Numbered from the stretch's first letter, positions 1-9,070 are shown. The stretch: 64,000 nucleotides of DNA from Butyricimonas paravirosa (GCF_032878955.1 NZ_CP043839.1:2914001-2978000); one strand, 5' to 3'. Notes: generated by a model from the sequence alone, not told the origin. Numbers and translations: made by a program.

Positions 1-541
1 TAAATAGGAAACGATCCAGCTGAGCCTCGGGCAAACGATAAGTACCTTCATGTTCTATCGGATTCTGCGTCCCCACCACCACGAAAGGATAATCCATCCG
101 GTATTCCACCCCGTCATTCGTGATTTGCCTTTCCTCCATCACTTCAAACAAAGCCGCCTGTGTCTTTGCCGGAGCCCGGTTGATCTCGTCCACCAACACG
201 ATATTCGAGAAAATAGGTCCTTTCCGATATTCAAAACGCCCTGCTGCCGGAAGAAAAACAGAGGTTCCCAGAATATCACTCGGCATCAAGTCCGGCGTAA
301 ACTGAATCCGGTTAAAAGTAACATCCAGCATCCGGGCCATAACCTTTGCCATCAACGTCTTGGCAATTCCCGGAACACCCTCAATCAAGATATGTCCATC
401 AGCCAGCATCGCCGCCAGCAACAAATCGGCCACTTCCTTTTGACCGATAATCACCTTACCCATCCGTTCCCGTATTCGGGTGATCTTCTCGTTTAAATCC
501 GTGAAATCTATTCTGGACTCAAAATTTATCTGATCTTCCAT
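1..541 (-). CDS. MoxR-family AAA+ ATPase (C-terminus off the left edge)
   Basis: The open frame starts at ATG 541 and runs off the left edge, giving 180 residues. Walker A GVPGIAKT is at about residues 55-62, Walker B VLVDEI at 115-120, and GTQNP at 157-161 is the usual MoxR sensor-region motif. MoxR ATPases act as chaperone-like factors for von Willebrand-type or membrane partners. The gene is last in the visible minus-strand operon, 7 bp after the DUF4350 gene. In related genomes a DUF58 protein usually follows, which would lie outside this window. The missing part is the lid and C-terminal region. The family call is secure; the substrate is unknown. Confidence 0.93.
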   Translation of the reverse strand, partial: MEDQINFESRIDFTDLNEKITRIRERMGKVIIGQKEVADLLLAAMLADGHILIEGVPGIAKTLMAKVMARMLDVTFNRIQFTPDLMPSDILGTSVFLPAAGRFEYRKGPIFSNIVLVDEINRAPAKTQAALFEVMEERQITNDGVEYRMDYPFVVVGTQNPIEHEGTYRLPEAQLDRFLF

Positions 542-548
542 AATCTAT

Positions 549-1709
549 TTAGCTTTTAGTTTTAAACAGTTCTATATATCTCACCAGCTCACGTAACTGG
601 TCTTCATCCACATGCTCGGTCTTCCGAATCCGGATAATCAAAAAAATCAGGTCTTCCACGCTACCCCGTGCAACTCCCGCTCGTTCCGACAACAAATCTA
701 TAAAAGAACTATCCAGTTCCTCCGTACGCAATTTATAATAATAACGTACCTCTTCCAGAAAACTATTGATCCGTTTATTCGCGATAGCAACATGATCCCG
801 CTGCTTGTAGTACAGAGAACTCACAACCGACACGAATTCCAATGTCCGGTTTTCCAAAGGACGAATTTCCGGAATCGGACGCTGTTCCCGTTTCGTCCGG
901 AACAAAACGTATAGTATCGCCCCCAATATCAACAAAATATACGCCCACTTCAACGCGGGATACCTGAATATCACCCGGAAAAGAGTTTGTTGCCCCTCTG
1001 TCCCGGATTTTAGGTATTCATCCCATACCACGTTCGCATCCGGGGGAAGAAACGAGAGAGCCTTCTGGTAATAATCCCCATTCACCGAATCCAACAAGAA
1101 GAAATTCGTGAATGCCATCGGGTTCGAATGTAGGTAGATAACCCCCTCCCCGTAATTCATCCGGATAAAATTGGGATTCTTGATCGTATCGACATATCCT
1201 AAAACCTCCCCGTCAAAAGATTCCTTCAATTCAAAATAACGGTGAGTTGCCCTGAAAGGATAACCTTTATCTTCAAAGCCTCGCAAATAATCCTTCCCGT
1301 TCTGAATCCTTTTCATTCCTGAAACACCCACGTAAGAATACAATGTATCGGGAATAAACTCTGCCGACACGAAAAGCGAACCACCGTCTTCCACCTCTTC
1401 CAACACGACCTCCAAATCCCCCGGAACAATTCTGAAAAAGGGACTCACGAAAAAGTAGGTCTTCAAGAAAGGCGTTCTACCCACACGCAATTGTTCCCGT
1501 ACAGACATCCGGGCAAAAGACACCTCTCCTTCCGGAAATAGATAAGGCAAAGCATCTTTAATAATATACGTCCCATAAGGACTCTTCTTGCTGATAGAAA
1601 AATTAGGACTCCAATCTATCGGTTGCGGTTTATTAGCCTCATACCCCGTGTAAACAGCCATAATGGCGATCACGAAAAGAACAATCAATACATTTTGGCG
1701 CCGTTTCAT
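549..1709 (-). CDS. DUF4350-type membrane protein
   Basis: 386 residues. A membrane segment lies at about residues 7-22, a large extracytoplasmic region follows, and a second membrane segment lies near 258-275 (AYILLILGAILYVLF) before a roughly 110-residue cytoplasmic tail. This arrangement, placed between a DUF4129 gene and a moxR gene, is that of DUF4350 proteins. Function is not established. The ATG overlaps the stop of the upstream DUF4129 gene by 4 bp (ATGA type), so translational coupling is likely. The family call rests on architecture and neighbourhood; no catalytic motif was seen. Confidence 0.75.
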   Translation of the reverse strand: MKRRQNVLIVLFVIAIMAVYTGYEANKPQPIDWSPNFSISKKSPYGTYIIKDALPYLFPEGEVSFARMSVREQLRVGRTPFLKTYFFVSPFFRIVPGDLEVVLEEVEDGGSLFVSAEFIPDTLYSYVGVSGMKRIQNGKDYLRGFEDKGYPFRATHRYFELKESFDGEVLGYVDTIKNPNFIRMNYGEGVIYLHSNPMAFTNFFLLDSVNGDYYQKALSFLPPDANVVWDEYLKSGTEGQQTLFRVIFRYPALKWAYILLILGAILYVLFRTKREQRPIPEIRPLENRTLEFVSVVSSLYYKQRDHVAIANKRINSFLEEVRYYYKLRTEELDSSFIDLLSERAGVARGSVEDLIFLIIRIRKTEHVDEDQLRELVRYIELFKTKS

Positions 1710-2431
1710 CCTTCCACCTCCTTCCTGAACTCCGTGAAATATCGTTTGATATTCCGATAAGCGGTTTCATCTACGGGAAACTCGCCATAACAAACACAAT
1801 CAAATATACGGCTTATCTCCTCAAAATGACGACTCCACGTTTCATTCTTTATCTCGTAAATATAATGCTGATTCGTTTTAGAAACATCCCAACGAATCAC
1901 CTCTTTTTTATCCAACATTTGCAACAAGGCAGAATAACTCACCCGTATTGCCAGCACGTAATCATTCTCCTGCTCCGCTTTCGCCAGTAACCGCACGAAA
2001 GAATCCGCTTCCTGTTCCCCGGTATACTCCACGGAATCCTCCGGGAAAAAATCGGTCTCCCGCCTGCGGAAAAGAAATTTATCCCTATTCCTCACGAGCA
2101 GGTAAACGATACCCAAGGCAAAAAGACCTAATACAATTTTTAAAATAATATCCATTGTCTGCATTGACCCCTCCGAAACCTTGATCCGAAACAAACGCTC
2201 CAAAATCCAACGTTTTATCCAGTCCCAAATACTAGGCGAATCTTCAATATTCGTCGTGTAATCAAAAGCCGCATCTTTCCTATATTTCTCCAAGAAATCA
2301 GCTTTCGGGCCCCGCAAAACATAAGAAGAATCCGGAAAGAACGAAGACTCCCGTTCTCCTTCTTCCGCCCATGTCACGTTCCCGACACAAACAAACACGA
2401 ATAGAATAATATATTTAATTAGCCTCTTCAT
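1706..2431 (-). CDS. DUF4129 domain-containing membrane protein
   Basis: About 241 residues from the ATG near 2431. An upstream TTG in frame would add 12 residues but would place the signal sequence internally, so the ATG is preferred. A hydrophobic signal (KYIILFVFVCVGNVTWA) is followed by a periplasmic stretch, a membrane helix (ILKIVLGLFALGIVYLLV) and a C-terminal cytoplasmic domain rich in Tyr/Phe and charged residues, as in DUF4129. The start lies inside the end of the preceding membrane-protein gene (about 17 bp overlap), and the stop overlaps the DUF4350 gene. DUF4129 domains occur with transglutaminase and MoxR/DUF58 modules; the role here is unknown. Confidence 0.75.
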   Translation of the reverse strand: MKRLIKYIILFVFVCVGNVTWAEEGERESSFFPDSSYVLRGPKADFLEKYRKDAAFDYTTNIEDSPSIWDWIKRWILERLFRIKVSEGSMQTMDIILKIVLGLFALGIVYLLVRNRDKFLFRRRETDFFPEDSVEYTGEQEADSFVRLLAKAEQENDYVLAIRVSYSALLQMLDKKEVIRWDVSKTNQHYIYEIKNETWSRHFEEISRIFDCVCYGEFPVDETAYRNIKRYFTEFRKEVEG

Positions 2432-3293
2432 CCGCCTTTTTCTCGGGTTGAGCCCCCAACTGGTCAATCTGGCTTAATAAAGTCGTGTGTTCCATCTCTT
2501 CCGAACGGGAAAAGAAAAGCATCCCGACCCCGACAAACAAAACCGTGTATAACGTGTATTGTCCCAAGTAAGAGAGTAGCAACGAGAAAGTAATCTCGTA
2601 AATATTGGGAATCGCCCCCGTGAAAGCCGATGACATCATCACAAACATATAAGGAATACCAAACAGATAAGCCACAACACCTACCAACAAGTACATCACT
2701 AGAATAAACCCGAAAGTCTTCCACCAATTTCCCTTCACCATAGCCATTGATTCCGAGATAATTTTTCCTAGCCCGTTGTCTCTTAATATCAGCAAATATG
2801 ATCCGAAAGTAAACGAAATTCCGATATATATTCCGGGAACAAACAAGAACAAGAAACCGATAAAAACAACCAAACCACAGAAAACAGACCACACAAGATA
2901 CACCCCGAATTTCCTCAACATGACTCTAAAAACTTCGATAATCGTGATTCGTTCCTCAATCCCCGCTTGATAATGATCCCAGTAAACCCGCAAATAAGAA
3001 ATAGCAAACAATTGCACCCACAGCATCATCAGCACCCCAAACAGAGACGTGAACAGGGTTCGCAACATCGTATCTCCAAAATTATTCACGTCGTAATAAG
3101 CCTCCGGGTGCAAAGACATATCAAAAACCCCCATCAACAGATCCTTCATGAAAAAAAGCATCAGCAAAATCATGGGAAACCCGATCACGGCAAAAGCCCG
3201 GATAAAAGGAATAAACTCCTGTTTCATGAAATTAATCGTCACGGTAATCAAATCCGAAAAAGAACGCTGCACGCTCAAATTAATCTTTTCCAT
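2415..3293 (-). CDS. Polytopic membrane protein of the MoxR/SpoIIM operon
   Basis: 292 residues from ATG 3293 (MEKINLSVQRSFSDLI). A longer frame to 3332 would start inside the preceding gene and add only a hydrophobic tail. The protein has about six hydrophobic segments, including AFAVIGFPMILLMLFFM, GVYLVWSVFCGLVVFIGFLF and LGQYTLYTVLFVGVGMLFF, and a charged C-terminus. It resembles the uncharacterised glycerophosphodiesterase-membrane-domain-like proteins encoded beside SpoIIM/RDD genes. It has no enzymatic motif. It overlaps the upstream gene by 14 bp and the downstream gene by 17 bp, so the operon is tightly coupled. Confidence 0.72.
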   Translation of the reverse strand: MEKINLSVQRSFSDLITVTINFMKQEFIPFIRAFAVIGFPMILLMLFFMKDLLMGVFDMSLHPEAYYDVNNFGDTMLRTLFTSLFGVLMMLWVQLFAISYLRVYWDHYQAGIEERITIIEVFRVMLRKFGVYLVWSVFCGLVVFIGFLFLFVPGIYIGISFTFGSYLLILRDNGLGKIISESMAMVKGNWWKTFGFILVMYLLVGVVAYLFGIPYMFVMMSSAFTGAIPNIYEITFSLLLSYLGQYTLYTVLFVGVGMLFFSRSEEMEHTTLLSQIDQLGAQPEKKADEEAN

Positions 3294-4236
3294 TGGTCTC
3301 TGTTTTATGTAAATAATAAGGATAAACAACAAAATACCCGATAACGCCTCCCAGCGAAAGGATGATTGCCACGGCCCCTACCACCGGGTAAGTATCGGCA
3401 TAACGCGTGATGAAACTTTCAATCCACCCAGCGATAATAAAAAACGGAATCAGCCCGGTAACAATCTTTATGCCCCGCAAGGCCCCATTCCGAAACGAGT
3501 ACGAGCGCTTGTACGTCCCCGGGAACAGGAAACTATTTCCCATCACCAGCCCCGCTCCCCCGGCTATAATAATAGATGTTATCTCGAAAGTCCCATGCGC
3601 CCACACGGACATCACCGAATGCAACAAAAGCCCGTGCTGGAAAAAGAAGTATTGGAAAGCCCCCAGCATAACCCCGTTCGAGAAAAGAATCCATAACGTT
3701 CCCGCGGAAAAAAAGATACCGAAAACAAACGCCACGAAAGCCACCTTAATATTGTTTGCGGTAATCATAAAAAACATATCCACCTCGTTCGAGGACGAAT
3801 AAATCCCCATCGGAGTCCCGTTCTCGATGTTTTCCAACGTTTTGTCCACGTATGCGTCACCCAGAATCAAGCGCACGAAAGTATCGTCTTTCGCCGTGGA
3901 GAAGCCCCCGATCAATGCCGAAAACAGAAGAAAAAGAAAAGAAAACAACAACGTCCGCCTCTCTCGATAGAGCAACAGCGGAAACTCCCGCACCCAAAAG
4001 GAAAGAATCCCCTTTTTCTCCGATCTCTCCTGTCCGTAAATATTGATCTGGTAAACAGAAATCAACTGATTCAAATACTTCACCACATCACTACCCGGGT
4101 AAAACGTTTTGGCATAGGAGAGATCATCGGAAAGAATCACGTAATTAGAGGCAAGAGTATCTGTATCCAGATGGCTTACATTTTCCATTTTTCCCCATTT
4201 CTCCTTGTTCTGACTTACAAATCTAGCCTCTTTCAT
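3280..4236 (-). CDS. Stage II sporulation protein M-like (SpoIIM/DUF95) membrane protein
   Basis: 318 residues from ATG 4236 (MKEARFVSQ); the frame opens 12 bp earlier without a better start. A soluble N-terminal region of about 100 residues precedes membrane helices such as LLFSFLFLLFSALIGGF, VAFVAFVFGIFFSAGTLWILF and GLIPFFIIAGWIESFI. The stretch VWAHGTFEITSIIIAGGAGL is the conserved HGxxE signature of SpoIIM-family proteins. The organism is not a spore former on this evidence. In Bacteroidota these proteins sit with RDD and MoxR genes and probably act in the envelope. First visible gene of the minus operon. Confidence 0.85.
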   Translation of the reverse strand: MKEARFVSQNKEKWGKMENVSHLDTDTLASNYVILSDDLSYAKTFYPGSDVVKYLNQLISVYQINIYGQERSEKKGILSFWVREFPLLLYRERRTLLFSFLFLLFSALIGGFSTAKDDTFVRLILGDAYVDKTLENIENGTPMGIYSSSNEVDMFFMITANNIKVAFVAFVFGIFFSAGTLWILFSNGVMLGAFQYFFFQHGLLLHSVMSVWAHGTFEITSIIIAGGAGLVMGNSFLFPGTYKRSYSFRNGALRGIKIVTGLIPFFIIAGWIESFITRYADTYPVVGAVAIILSLGGVIGYFVVYPYYLHKTETNGKD

Positions 4237-4293
4237 TCTAAATACCACACTTTTTTCCTGTGATAAAAATAATGCATTTATTCAAAAAAAATG

Positions 4294-4301
4294 TATGTTT
4301 G
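4294..4301 (+). promoter_or_regulatory. Bacteroidetes-type -7 promoter element of the RDD gene
   Basis: TATGTTTG matches the TAnnTTTG consensus. Transcription would begin near 4308, 14 nt before ATG 4322. This argues against the longer frame whose start codon at 4295 falls inside the promoter. No convincing -33 TTTG was found. Confidence 0.55.
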
Positions 4302-4321
4302 TGGAAATATTTATACTTATC

Positions 4322-5029
4322 ATGAACATTTCTATCAGTACAGCTCACAACGTTGACATTGATTATATTCCTGCGGGCGTGCTAGACCGCATCCTAGCAA
4401 CCTTGATTGATGGTGCCTTTCAGTTCGGACTACTCATGTTGGGTCTCATGTTTATCGGCCTTTTCAGCATGGTAGCCTCCCCTACTTGGTTTTTCGTCAT
4501 TCTCGCGGTGATCATCGCTTCCTATCATCTATTCTGCGAGGCCGTCTTTAACGGCCGTAGCCTTGGCAAATACACCATGCGTATCCAAGTCGTGAAACTA
4601 AACGGCAAAAAACTCACTTTCTGGGATTGTATGCTCCGCTGGGTCTTCCGCTTAATAGATATTTCCATCTCAAGCGGTGCCATCGCCGTCATCTCGATCA
4701 TCGCCTCCAAACGAATGCAAAGACTCGGTGACATGGCGGCAGGAACCACGGTAATAAAACTCGAAAAAGCAGTCACGTTAAAACAAATCAGTGAATTCGA
4801 GGCCCCGGAAGAATATCAGGTCGTCTTTCAGCAAGCCGCTCTTTTGTCCGACAAAGACATCAAAATCATCAAGGATGTGCTACGGGAAGTACACAAAAAC
4901 AACAATTACGCCCTACTAGCCCCTCTCACGAAAAAGATTAAAGAAGTAACAGGAATTGAAACATCCATGATTCCACTGGAATTCGTGGAAACCATCTTAA
5001 AAGATCATTCTCACTTGGCAAATAATTAG
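4322..5029 (+). CDS. RDD family membrane protein
   Basis: 235 residues from ATG 4322 (MNISISTAHNVDIDYIPAG). The RDD signature is visible: VLDRILATLID near the N-terminus (Arg and Asp before the first helix), membrane segments GLLMLGLMFIGLFSMV and WFFVILAVIIASYHLF, and GRSLGKYTMRIQVV. RDD proteins are small membrane proteins of mostly unknown role; some are reported as ion exchangers. The C-terminal 90 residues are soluble and charged. It is divergent from the SpoIIM/MoxR operon, a pairing common in Bacteroidota, so a shared envelope role is likely. Confidence 0.85.
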   Translation: MNISISTAHNVDIDYIPAGVLDRILATLIDGAFQFGLLMLGLMFIGLFSMVASPTWFFVILAVIIASYHLFCEAVFNGRSLGKYTMRIQVVKLNGKKLTFWDCMLRWVFRLIDISISSGAIAVISIIASKRMQRLGDMAAGTTVIKLEKAVTLKQISEFEAPEEYQVVFQQAALLSDKDIKIIKDVLREVHKNNNYALLAPLTKKIKEVTGIETSMIPLEFVETILKDHSHLANN

Positions 5030-5058
5030 CTGAAAGCTTTCACTTTCAGCCATTAATT
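5029..5058. terminator. Hairpin between convergent RDD gene and deoC
   Basis: GCTGAAAG and CTTTCAGC form an 8-bp stem around a 6-nt loop, followed on the plus strand by a T-rich tract (TTAATTTTT). It lies exactly between the two convergent stops and could terminate both genes. Confidence 0.5.
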
Positions 5059-5921
5059 TTTACCGTTTTCATCTCTTTCAGAACATCTTCCAGTAATTGG
5101 GATGTTCCTATTCTGAAATAAGCAGGCGTAAGCCATTGCTCGCCTAAAATATGTTTCACAATCGTCAAATAACGAATTGCGTTCTGAATCTTCGTAATAC
5201 CACCGGCCACCTTAATCCCGACCATCTTCCCGGTCTGTGCATGGAACTGACGCAAGGCTTCACAAATCACGTAAACCGTCTCCGGTGTAGCATTTACCGG
5301 AACCTTCCCGGTAGATGTTTTAATAAAATCAGCTCCCGCGTAAGCCCCGATCAATGAAGCATTGAACACGCTCTCGATAGTCTTCAGCTCGCCCGTTTCC
5401 AAGATCACCTTCAAAATAACCCCGGCACAAGCCTCACGAATAGCAACCAACTCTTTATACACCTTCTCGTAATTACGCTCCAAGACATCCCCCACGGAAA
5501 TCACGACGTCTACCTCATCCGCTCCCGCCGCGATAGCAGCCTTGCATTCAGCCAACTTCACGTCCAAAAACGTCTGTGCAGCCGGGAAACAAGCTCCCAC
5601 GACCGTCGTTTTAATCGGTGTTCCGGCTAGATTCTCCTTCACGAGAGAAGTAAACCGGGGAAACACACATACTGATGCCACATCCGGCAACGTGTTTTTC
5701 TTCAATTTCTTCAATAATTCAGAAACGAAAGTCATGATTGATTTCTCCGTATCCGTCACCTTCAGCGAAGTATAATCCATACATGAAACACACAATTCAA
5801 AATTCTCATTACAATAAGCCGGAGCAATTTCCTTCTCGATCACCCCATCCAGCTCAAATTCGATCCGATCCTCTAAATTTGAATACCCATAAATTGCCAA
5901 TGCATCCAATATATTTTCCAT
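5046..5921 (-). CDS. deoC: Deoxyribose-phosphate aldolase
   Basis: 291 residues from ATG 5921 (MENILDALAIYG); a GTG two codons earlier is less likely. DeoC is a class I aldolase converting 2-deoxyribose 5-phosphate to glyceraldehyde 3-phosphate and acetaldehyde in deoxynucleoside catabolism. The motifs fit: VDVVISVGDVL, the Schiff-base lysine in VILKVILETG, GADFIKTSTGK and VGIKVAGGI in the last third. It is longer than E. coli DeoC by a roughly 40-residue N-terminal extension, as is usual for Bacteroidales. The gene stands alone, convergent with the RDD gene and divergent from mutS. Confidence 0.95.
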   Translation of the reverse strand: MENILDALAIYGYSNLEDRIEFELDGVIEKEIAPAYCNENFELCVSCMDYTSLKVTDTEKSIMTFVSELLKKLKKNTLPDVASVCVFPRFTSLVKENLAGTPIKTTVVGACFPAAQTFLDVKLAECKAAIAAGADEVDVVISVGDVLERNYEKVYKELVAIREACAGVILKVILETGELKTIESVFNASLIGAYAGADFIKTSTGKVPVNATPETVYVICEALRQFHAQTGKMVGIKVAGGITKIQNAIRYLTIVKHILGEQWLTPAYFRIGTSQLLEDVLKEMKTVKING

Positions 5922-6040
5922 ATACACTATTTTATTAATCGGCTATCCCCTACCCGTCTCCATATTCAATACGAAAAAAATACACGACAGGTTATTCTTC
6001 TACACTCACTAAATTTCGTCATTCCCCTTTTTAGCCTAGG

Positions 6041-6048
6041 CAAAATTA
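6041..6048 (-). promoter_or_regulatory. Possible -7 element for deoC
   Basis: On the minus strand this reads TAATTTTG, matching TAnnTTTG. It would give a leader of about 110 nt before deoC. A TTTG lies upstream at about 6076-6073 but with spacing near 24 nt, longer than usual, so the assignment is weak. Confidence 0.35.
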
Positions 6049-6092
6049 CACAATGTTTGCGAAGTTTTAAAGCAAATCTCGATCAAAATATT

Positions 6093-6100
6093 TACTTTTG
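6093..6100 (+). promoter_or_regulatory. -7 promoter element for mutS
   Basis: TACTTTTG matches TAnnTTTG and lies 52 bp upstream of the mutS ATG. No clear -33 element stands at the usual distance. Confidence 0.45.
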
Positions 6101-6152
6101 GGAGGCGAAAACACGTAATTAAAATTTAATAACAGACAATAAATACAACATA

Positions 6153-8768
6153 ATGGCAACAAAGTCAGAAGAACAGACGCCGCTTATGCAACAATATTAT
6201 TCGGCAAAAGCTAAATACCCCGATGCGATTTTATTATATAGGATGGGTGACTTTTACGAAACCTTCGGCGAAGATGCCATCTTAACTTCTAAGATATTAG
6301 GGATCACGCTTACCAAACGTTCCCACGGCTCTCCCGGGGACGTGGAACTTGCCGGCTTCCCCCATCATGCCATCGACACGTATCTGCCCAAACTGGTGCG
6401 AGCCGGACAACGAGTTGCCATCTGTGAACAACTGGAAGACCCGAAAAAGACCAAGAAACTGGTAAAAAGAGGGGTTATCGAACTCGTCACCCCCGGTGTT
6501 TCCTATAACGAAAACACCATCGACAACAAAAACAACGTCTTTCTGGCTGCCGTGTATTTCACGAAAACCAAAGCCGGGCTATCCCTTTTAGACCTTTCCA
6601 CGGGAGAATTCCTAACCACAGAAGGAAGTCCCGCCACCATGGATAAGATATTAAACAGTTTCCAACCCAAGGAAGTTCTATACCCTAAAGGCTCGGAAGC
6701 CCGGTTTAACGAACTCTTCGGGACAAAATACTACACTTACCCGATTGAAGAATGGTTCTTTGAAACAGGGTCCGCCGCAGATCGCCTCAAAAAGCATTTC
6801 GAAGTATCGTCATTAAAAGGATTCGGAATTGATAAAATGGACTGCGGCATTTCCGCCGCGGGAGCCGTTTTGTACTACCTCGACATGACAAAACACGAGC
6901 TTGTAGGACACATCACCTCGATCTCCCGTATCGACGAATCGACCTGTGTCCTACTGGATCGCTTCACGCTACGTAACCTTGAAATCTTGGATACCCTTCA
7001 CGAGGGAGGACGCTCCTTGGCAGACATCATCGACCGCACCATCACCCCGATGGGCGCACGCGCTTTGCGTCGCTGGCTGTGTATGCCCTTGAAGAAACCG
7101 GCAGACATAAATGAACGCTTGGACATCGTGGAATGTTTCGTGCATCACGAAACGGAACGTTTGGAACTGGAACAAATTCTCCGCACCATTGGAGACCTAG
7201 AACGCCTTGCTTCCAAGATCGCCGTCGGCCGTATCTCTCCGAGAGAAATGGTTCAACTAAAAATTGCGTTACAAGCCATCAAACCGTTGAAAGAACAATG
7301 CTTATCTACCGGCAACGAAGTTCTTACCAAATGGACGCAACAACTGGATGATTGCGAGGCATTAAGCCAAAGAATAGACCACGAGATCAGGGAAGATGCC
7401 CCCTCGATGCTTAACAAAGGGAATGTCATCGCCCCCGGAGTTAACACTGAACTGGATGAATTACGGGAAATCTCTTCTCACGGGAAAGAACTTCTACTAA
7501 AGATGCAACAACGTGAAATAGAGAATACAGGAATACCTACATTGAAGATCAGCTTTAACAATGTTTTCGGCTACTACATCGAGGTGACCAAAACTCACGT
7601 GAACAAGGTTCCCGACACATGGATTCGTAAACAAACCCTTGTCAACGCGGAACGTTACATCACTCCCGAACTAAAAGAATACGAGGAAAAGATTCTCGGT
7701 GCCGAAGACCGGATTCAAGAATTGGAAAGCGATATATACAACACTTTACTGGCAGCAGCAGCCTCCTATATCAAACCGATACAGCTGGATGCCCGCGTCA
7801 TCTCCTACATCGACACCTTGATCTCGTTTGCCAACATAGCAATCACAAATAATTACCATCGACCGGAGATCAACGAATCCTTCGTGATCGACATAAAAGG
7901 GGGACGTCACCCGGTCATTGAACGCCAATTACCTCCGGGAGAAAACTATATCGACAATGATCTCTATCTCGATAACGACAAGCAACAAATCATCATTATC
8001 ACGGGGCCCAACATGGCGGGTAAATCAGCGCTTTTACGCCAAACCGCACTCATCGTGATCATGGCACAGGCCGGATGTTTTGTTCCCGCCATATCGGCAA
8101 AGATCGGGTATGTTGACAAGGTTTTCACCCGCGTGGGGGCATCCGACAACATCTCTTTGGGGGAATCCACCTTCATGGTCGAGATGAACGAGGCTGCCAA
8201 CATCTTGAACAACATTTCCGACCGAAGCCTTGTACTATTCGATGAGCTTGGACGAGGAACCTCCACGTATGACGGTATTTCCATCGCTTGGGCCATTGTC
8301 GAGTTTTTACACGAAAATCCGAAAAGCAGAGCAAAGACCCTCTTCGCTACCCACTACCACGAACTGAACGAAATGGAACGCACCTACTCGAAAATCAAGA
8401 ATTTCAACGTGTCGGTAAAAGAGGTGAACAACAAAGTCGTGTTCCTTCGAAAACTGATAAAAGGAGGTTCCAACCACTCGTTCGGTATACAGGTCGGTAA
8501 AATGGCAGGCTTGCCGCAATCTGTCATCAAGCGTTCATCAGAGATATTAAAACAACTCGAAAACGACCGTAATTCAAGTGGTGCGATACAAAAGAATGTC
8601 GCTAAAATAGGAAACGAAAGAGAAGGCATTCAACTCAGTTTCTTCCAACTAGAAGACCCCGTGTTATTACAAATTCGAGATGAAATAGCCGGACTGGACA
8701 TCAACAGCCTGACCCCGCTTGAAGCCTTGAACAAACTGAATGAGATAAAAAAGATAACGGGAATATAA
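6153..8768 (+). CDS. mutS: DNA mismatch repair protein MutS
   Basis: 871 residues, normal for MutS1. It recognises mismatched bases and starts repair with MutL. The mismatch-binding Phe-x-Glu is in GDFYETFGE (F34, E36), showing this is MutS1 and not MutS2. The ATPase domain carries Walker A GPNMAGKS near residue 618, FDELGRGTSTYDG and ATHYHEL. A C-terminal helix-turn-helix tail follows (LEALNKLNEIKKIT). The ATG at 6153 begins a good MutS N-terminus (TPLMQQYYSAKAKYPDAILL). It is divergent from deoC; no mutL is in the window. A dense repeat locus follows its stop. Confidence 0.98.
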   Translation: MATKSEEQTPLMQQYYSAKAKYPDAILLYRMGDFYETFGEDAILTSKILGITLTKRSHGSPGDVELAGFPHHAIDTYLPKLVRAGQRVAICEQLEDPKKTKKLVKRGVIELVTPGVSYNENTIDNKNNVFLAAVYFTKTKAGLSLLDLSTGEFLTTEGSPATMDKILNSFQPKEVLYPKGSEARFNELFGTKYYTYPIEEWFFETGSAADRLKKHFEVSSLKGFGIDKMDCGISAAGAVLYYLDMTKHELVGHITSISRIDESTCVLLDRFTLRNLEILDTLHEGGRSLADIIDRTITPMGARALRRWLCMPLKKPADINERLDIVECFVHHETERLELEQILRTIGDLERLASKIAVGRISPREMVQLKIALQAIKPLKEQCLSTGNEVLTKWTQQLDDCEALSQRIDHEIREDAPSMLNKGNVIAPGVNTELDELREISSHGKELLLKMQQREIENTGIPTLKISFNNVFGYYIEVTKTHVNKVPDTWIRKQTLVNAERYITPELKEYEEKILGAEDRIQELESDIYNTLLAAAASYIKPIQLDARVISYIDTLISFANIAITNNYHRPEINESFVIDIKGGRHPVIERQLPPGENYIDNDLYLDNDKQQIIIITGPNMAGKSALLRQTALIVIMAQAGCFVPAISAKIGYVDKVFTRVGASDNISLGESTFMVEMNEAANILNNISDRSLVLFDELGRGTSTYDGISIAWAIVEFLHENPKSRAKTLFATHYHELNEMERTYSKIKNFNVSVKEVNNKVVFLRKLIKGGSNHSFGIQVGKMAGLPQSVIKRSSEILKQLENDRNSSGAIQKNVAKIGNEREGIQLSFFQLEDPVLLQIRDEIAGLDINSLTPLEALNKLNEIKKITGI

Positions 8769-8793
8769 CCTATAAAAAATTCCTTTTATTTAA

Positions 8794-9047
8794 CTACCTC
8801 CCCTAACCCCTCCTTACACAGGAGGGGAAACCGCTTGGTAATCAACTGGGGTTGTCTCAAAAGTCATTTTTCAAACTCCCTCCCGACTTCGCCGTACTCC
8901 CTCTATAAACAGAGGGAGAGCTGAAATGCTCTCTATATTCGGAAATAGCCACCAGCTCCTCCTCTGTTTATAGAGGAGGTGGCACGAAGTGACGGAGGAG
9001 TTTTTGGAAATAAAATGACTTTTTGGATAGCCCCTTGGAGGGGGTAG
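8794..9047. repeat. Foldback repeat interrupted by a MITE-like element
   Basis: The left arm (8794-8845) reads AACTACCTCCCC ... CGCTTGGTAATCAACT, and the right fragment (9035-9047) reads TTGGAGGGGGTAG. Together they match the two ends of the intact palindrome at 36990-37083. Between them sits a separate inverted-repeat element (8846-9034). The stretch between mutS and the cyclophilin gene holds no credible gene: short frames here are by-products of the palindromes. Confidence 0.7.
8846..9034. mobile_element. MITE-like 189-bp inverted-repeat element
   Basis: The terminal inverted repeats are 23 bp: 8846-8868 starts GGGGTTGTCTCAAAAGTC and 9012-9034 ends GACTTTTTGGATAGCCCC, with about three mismatches. 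Inside is a second, larger inverted repeat: the arm with CTCTATAAACAGAGGGAG at the left and CTCTGTTTATAGAGGAGG at the right. There is no transposase frame. It could be mobilised in trans by an insertion sequence with similar ends; no target duplication was identified with confidence. Confidence 0.65.
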
Positions 9048-9070
9048 CCCAAGCAAATTCAAACAATTAT

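Noticed and set aside
50..496. 148-codon plus-strand frame
   Set aside because: It is antisense to the clear MoxR coding frame and is rich in His/Ser/Arg as expected of a shadow.
2464..2892. 142-codon minus-strand frame overlapping the membrane protein gene
   Set aside because: It is the same strand but a shifted frame of a well-supported polytopic membrane protein; it adds no domain.
8871..9062. 63-codon minus-strand frame in the repeat region
   Set aside because: It lies entirely within the inverted-repeat element and has no homologue I recognise.
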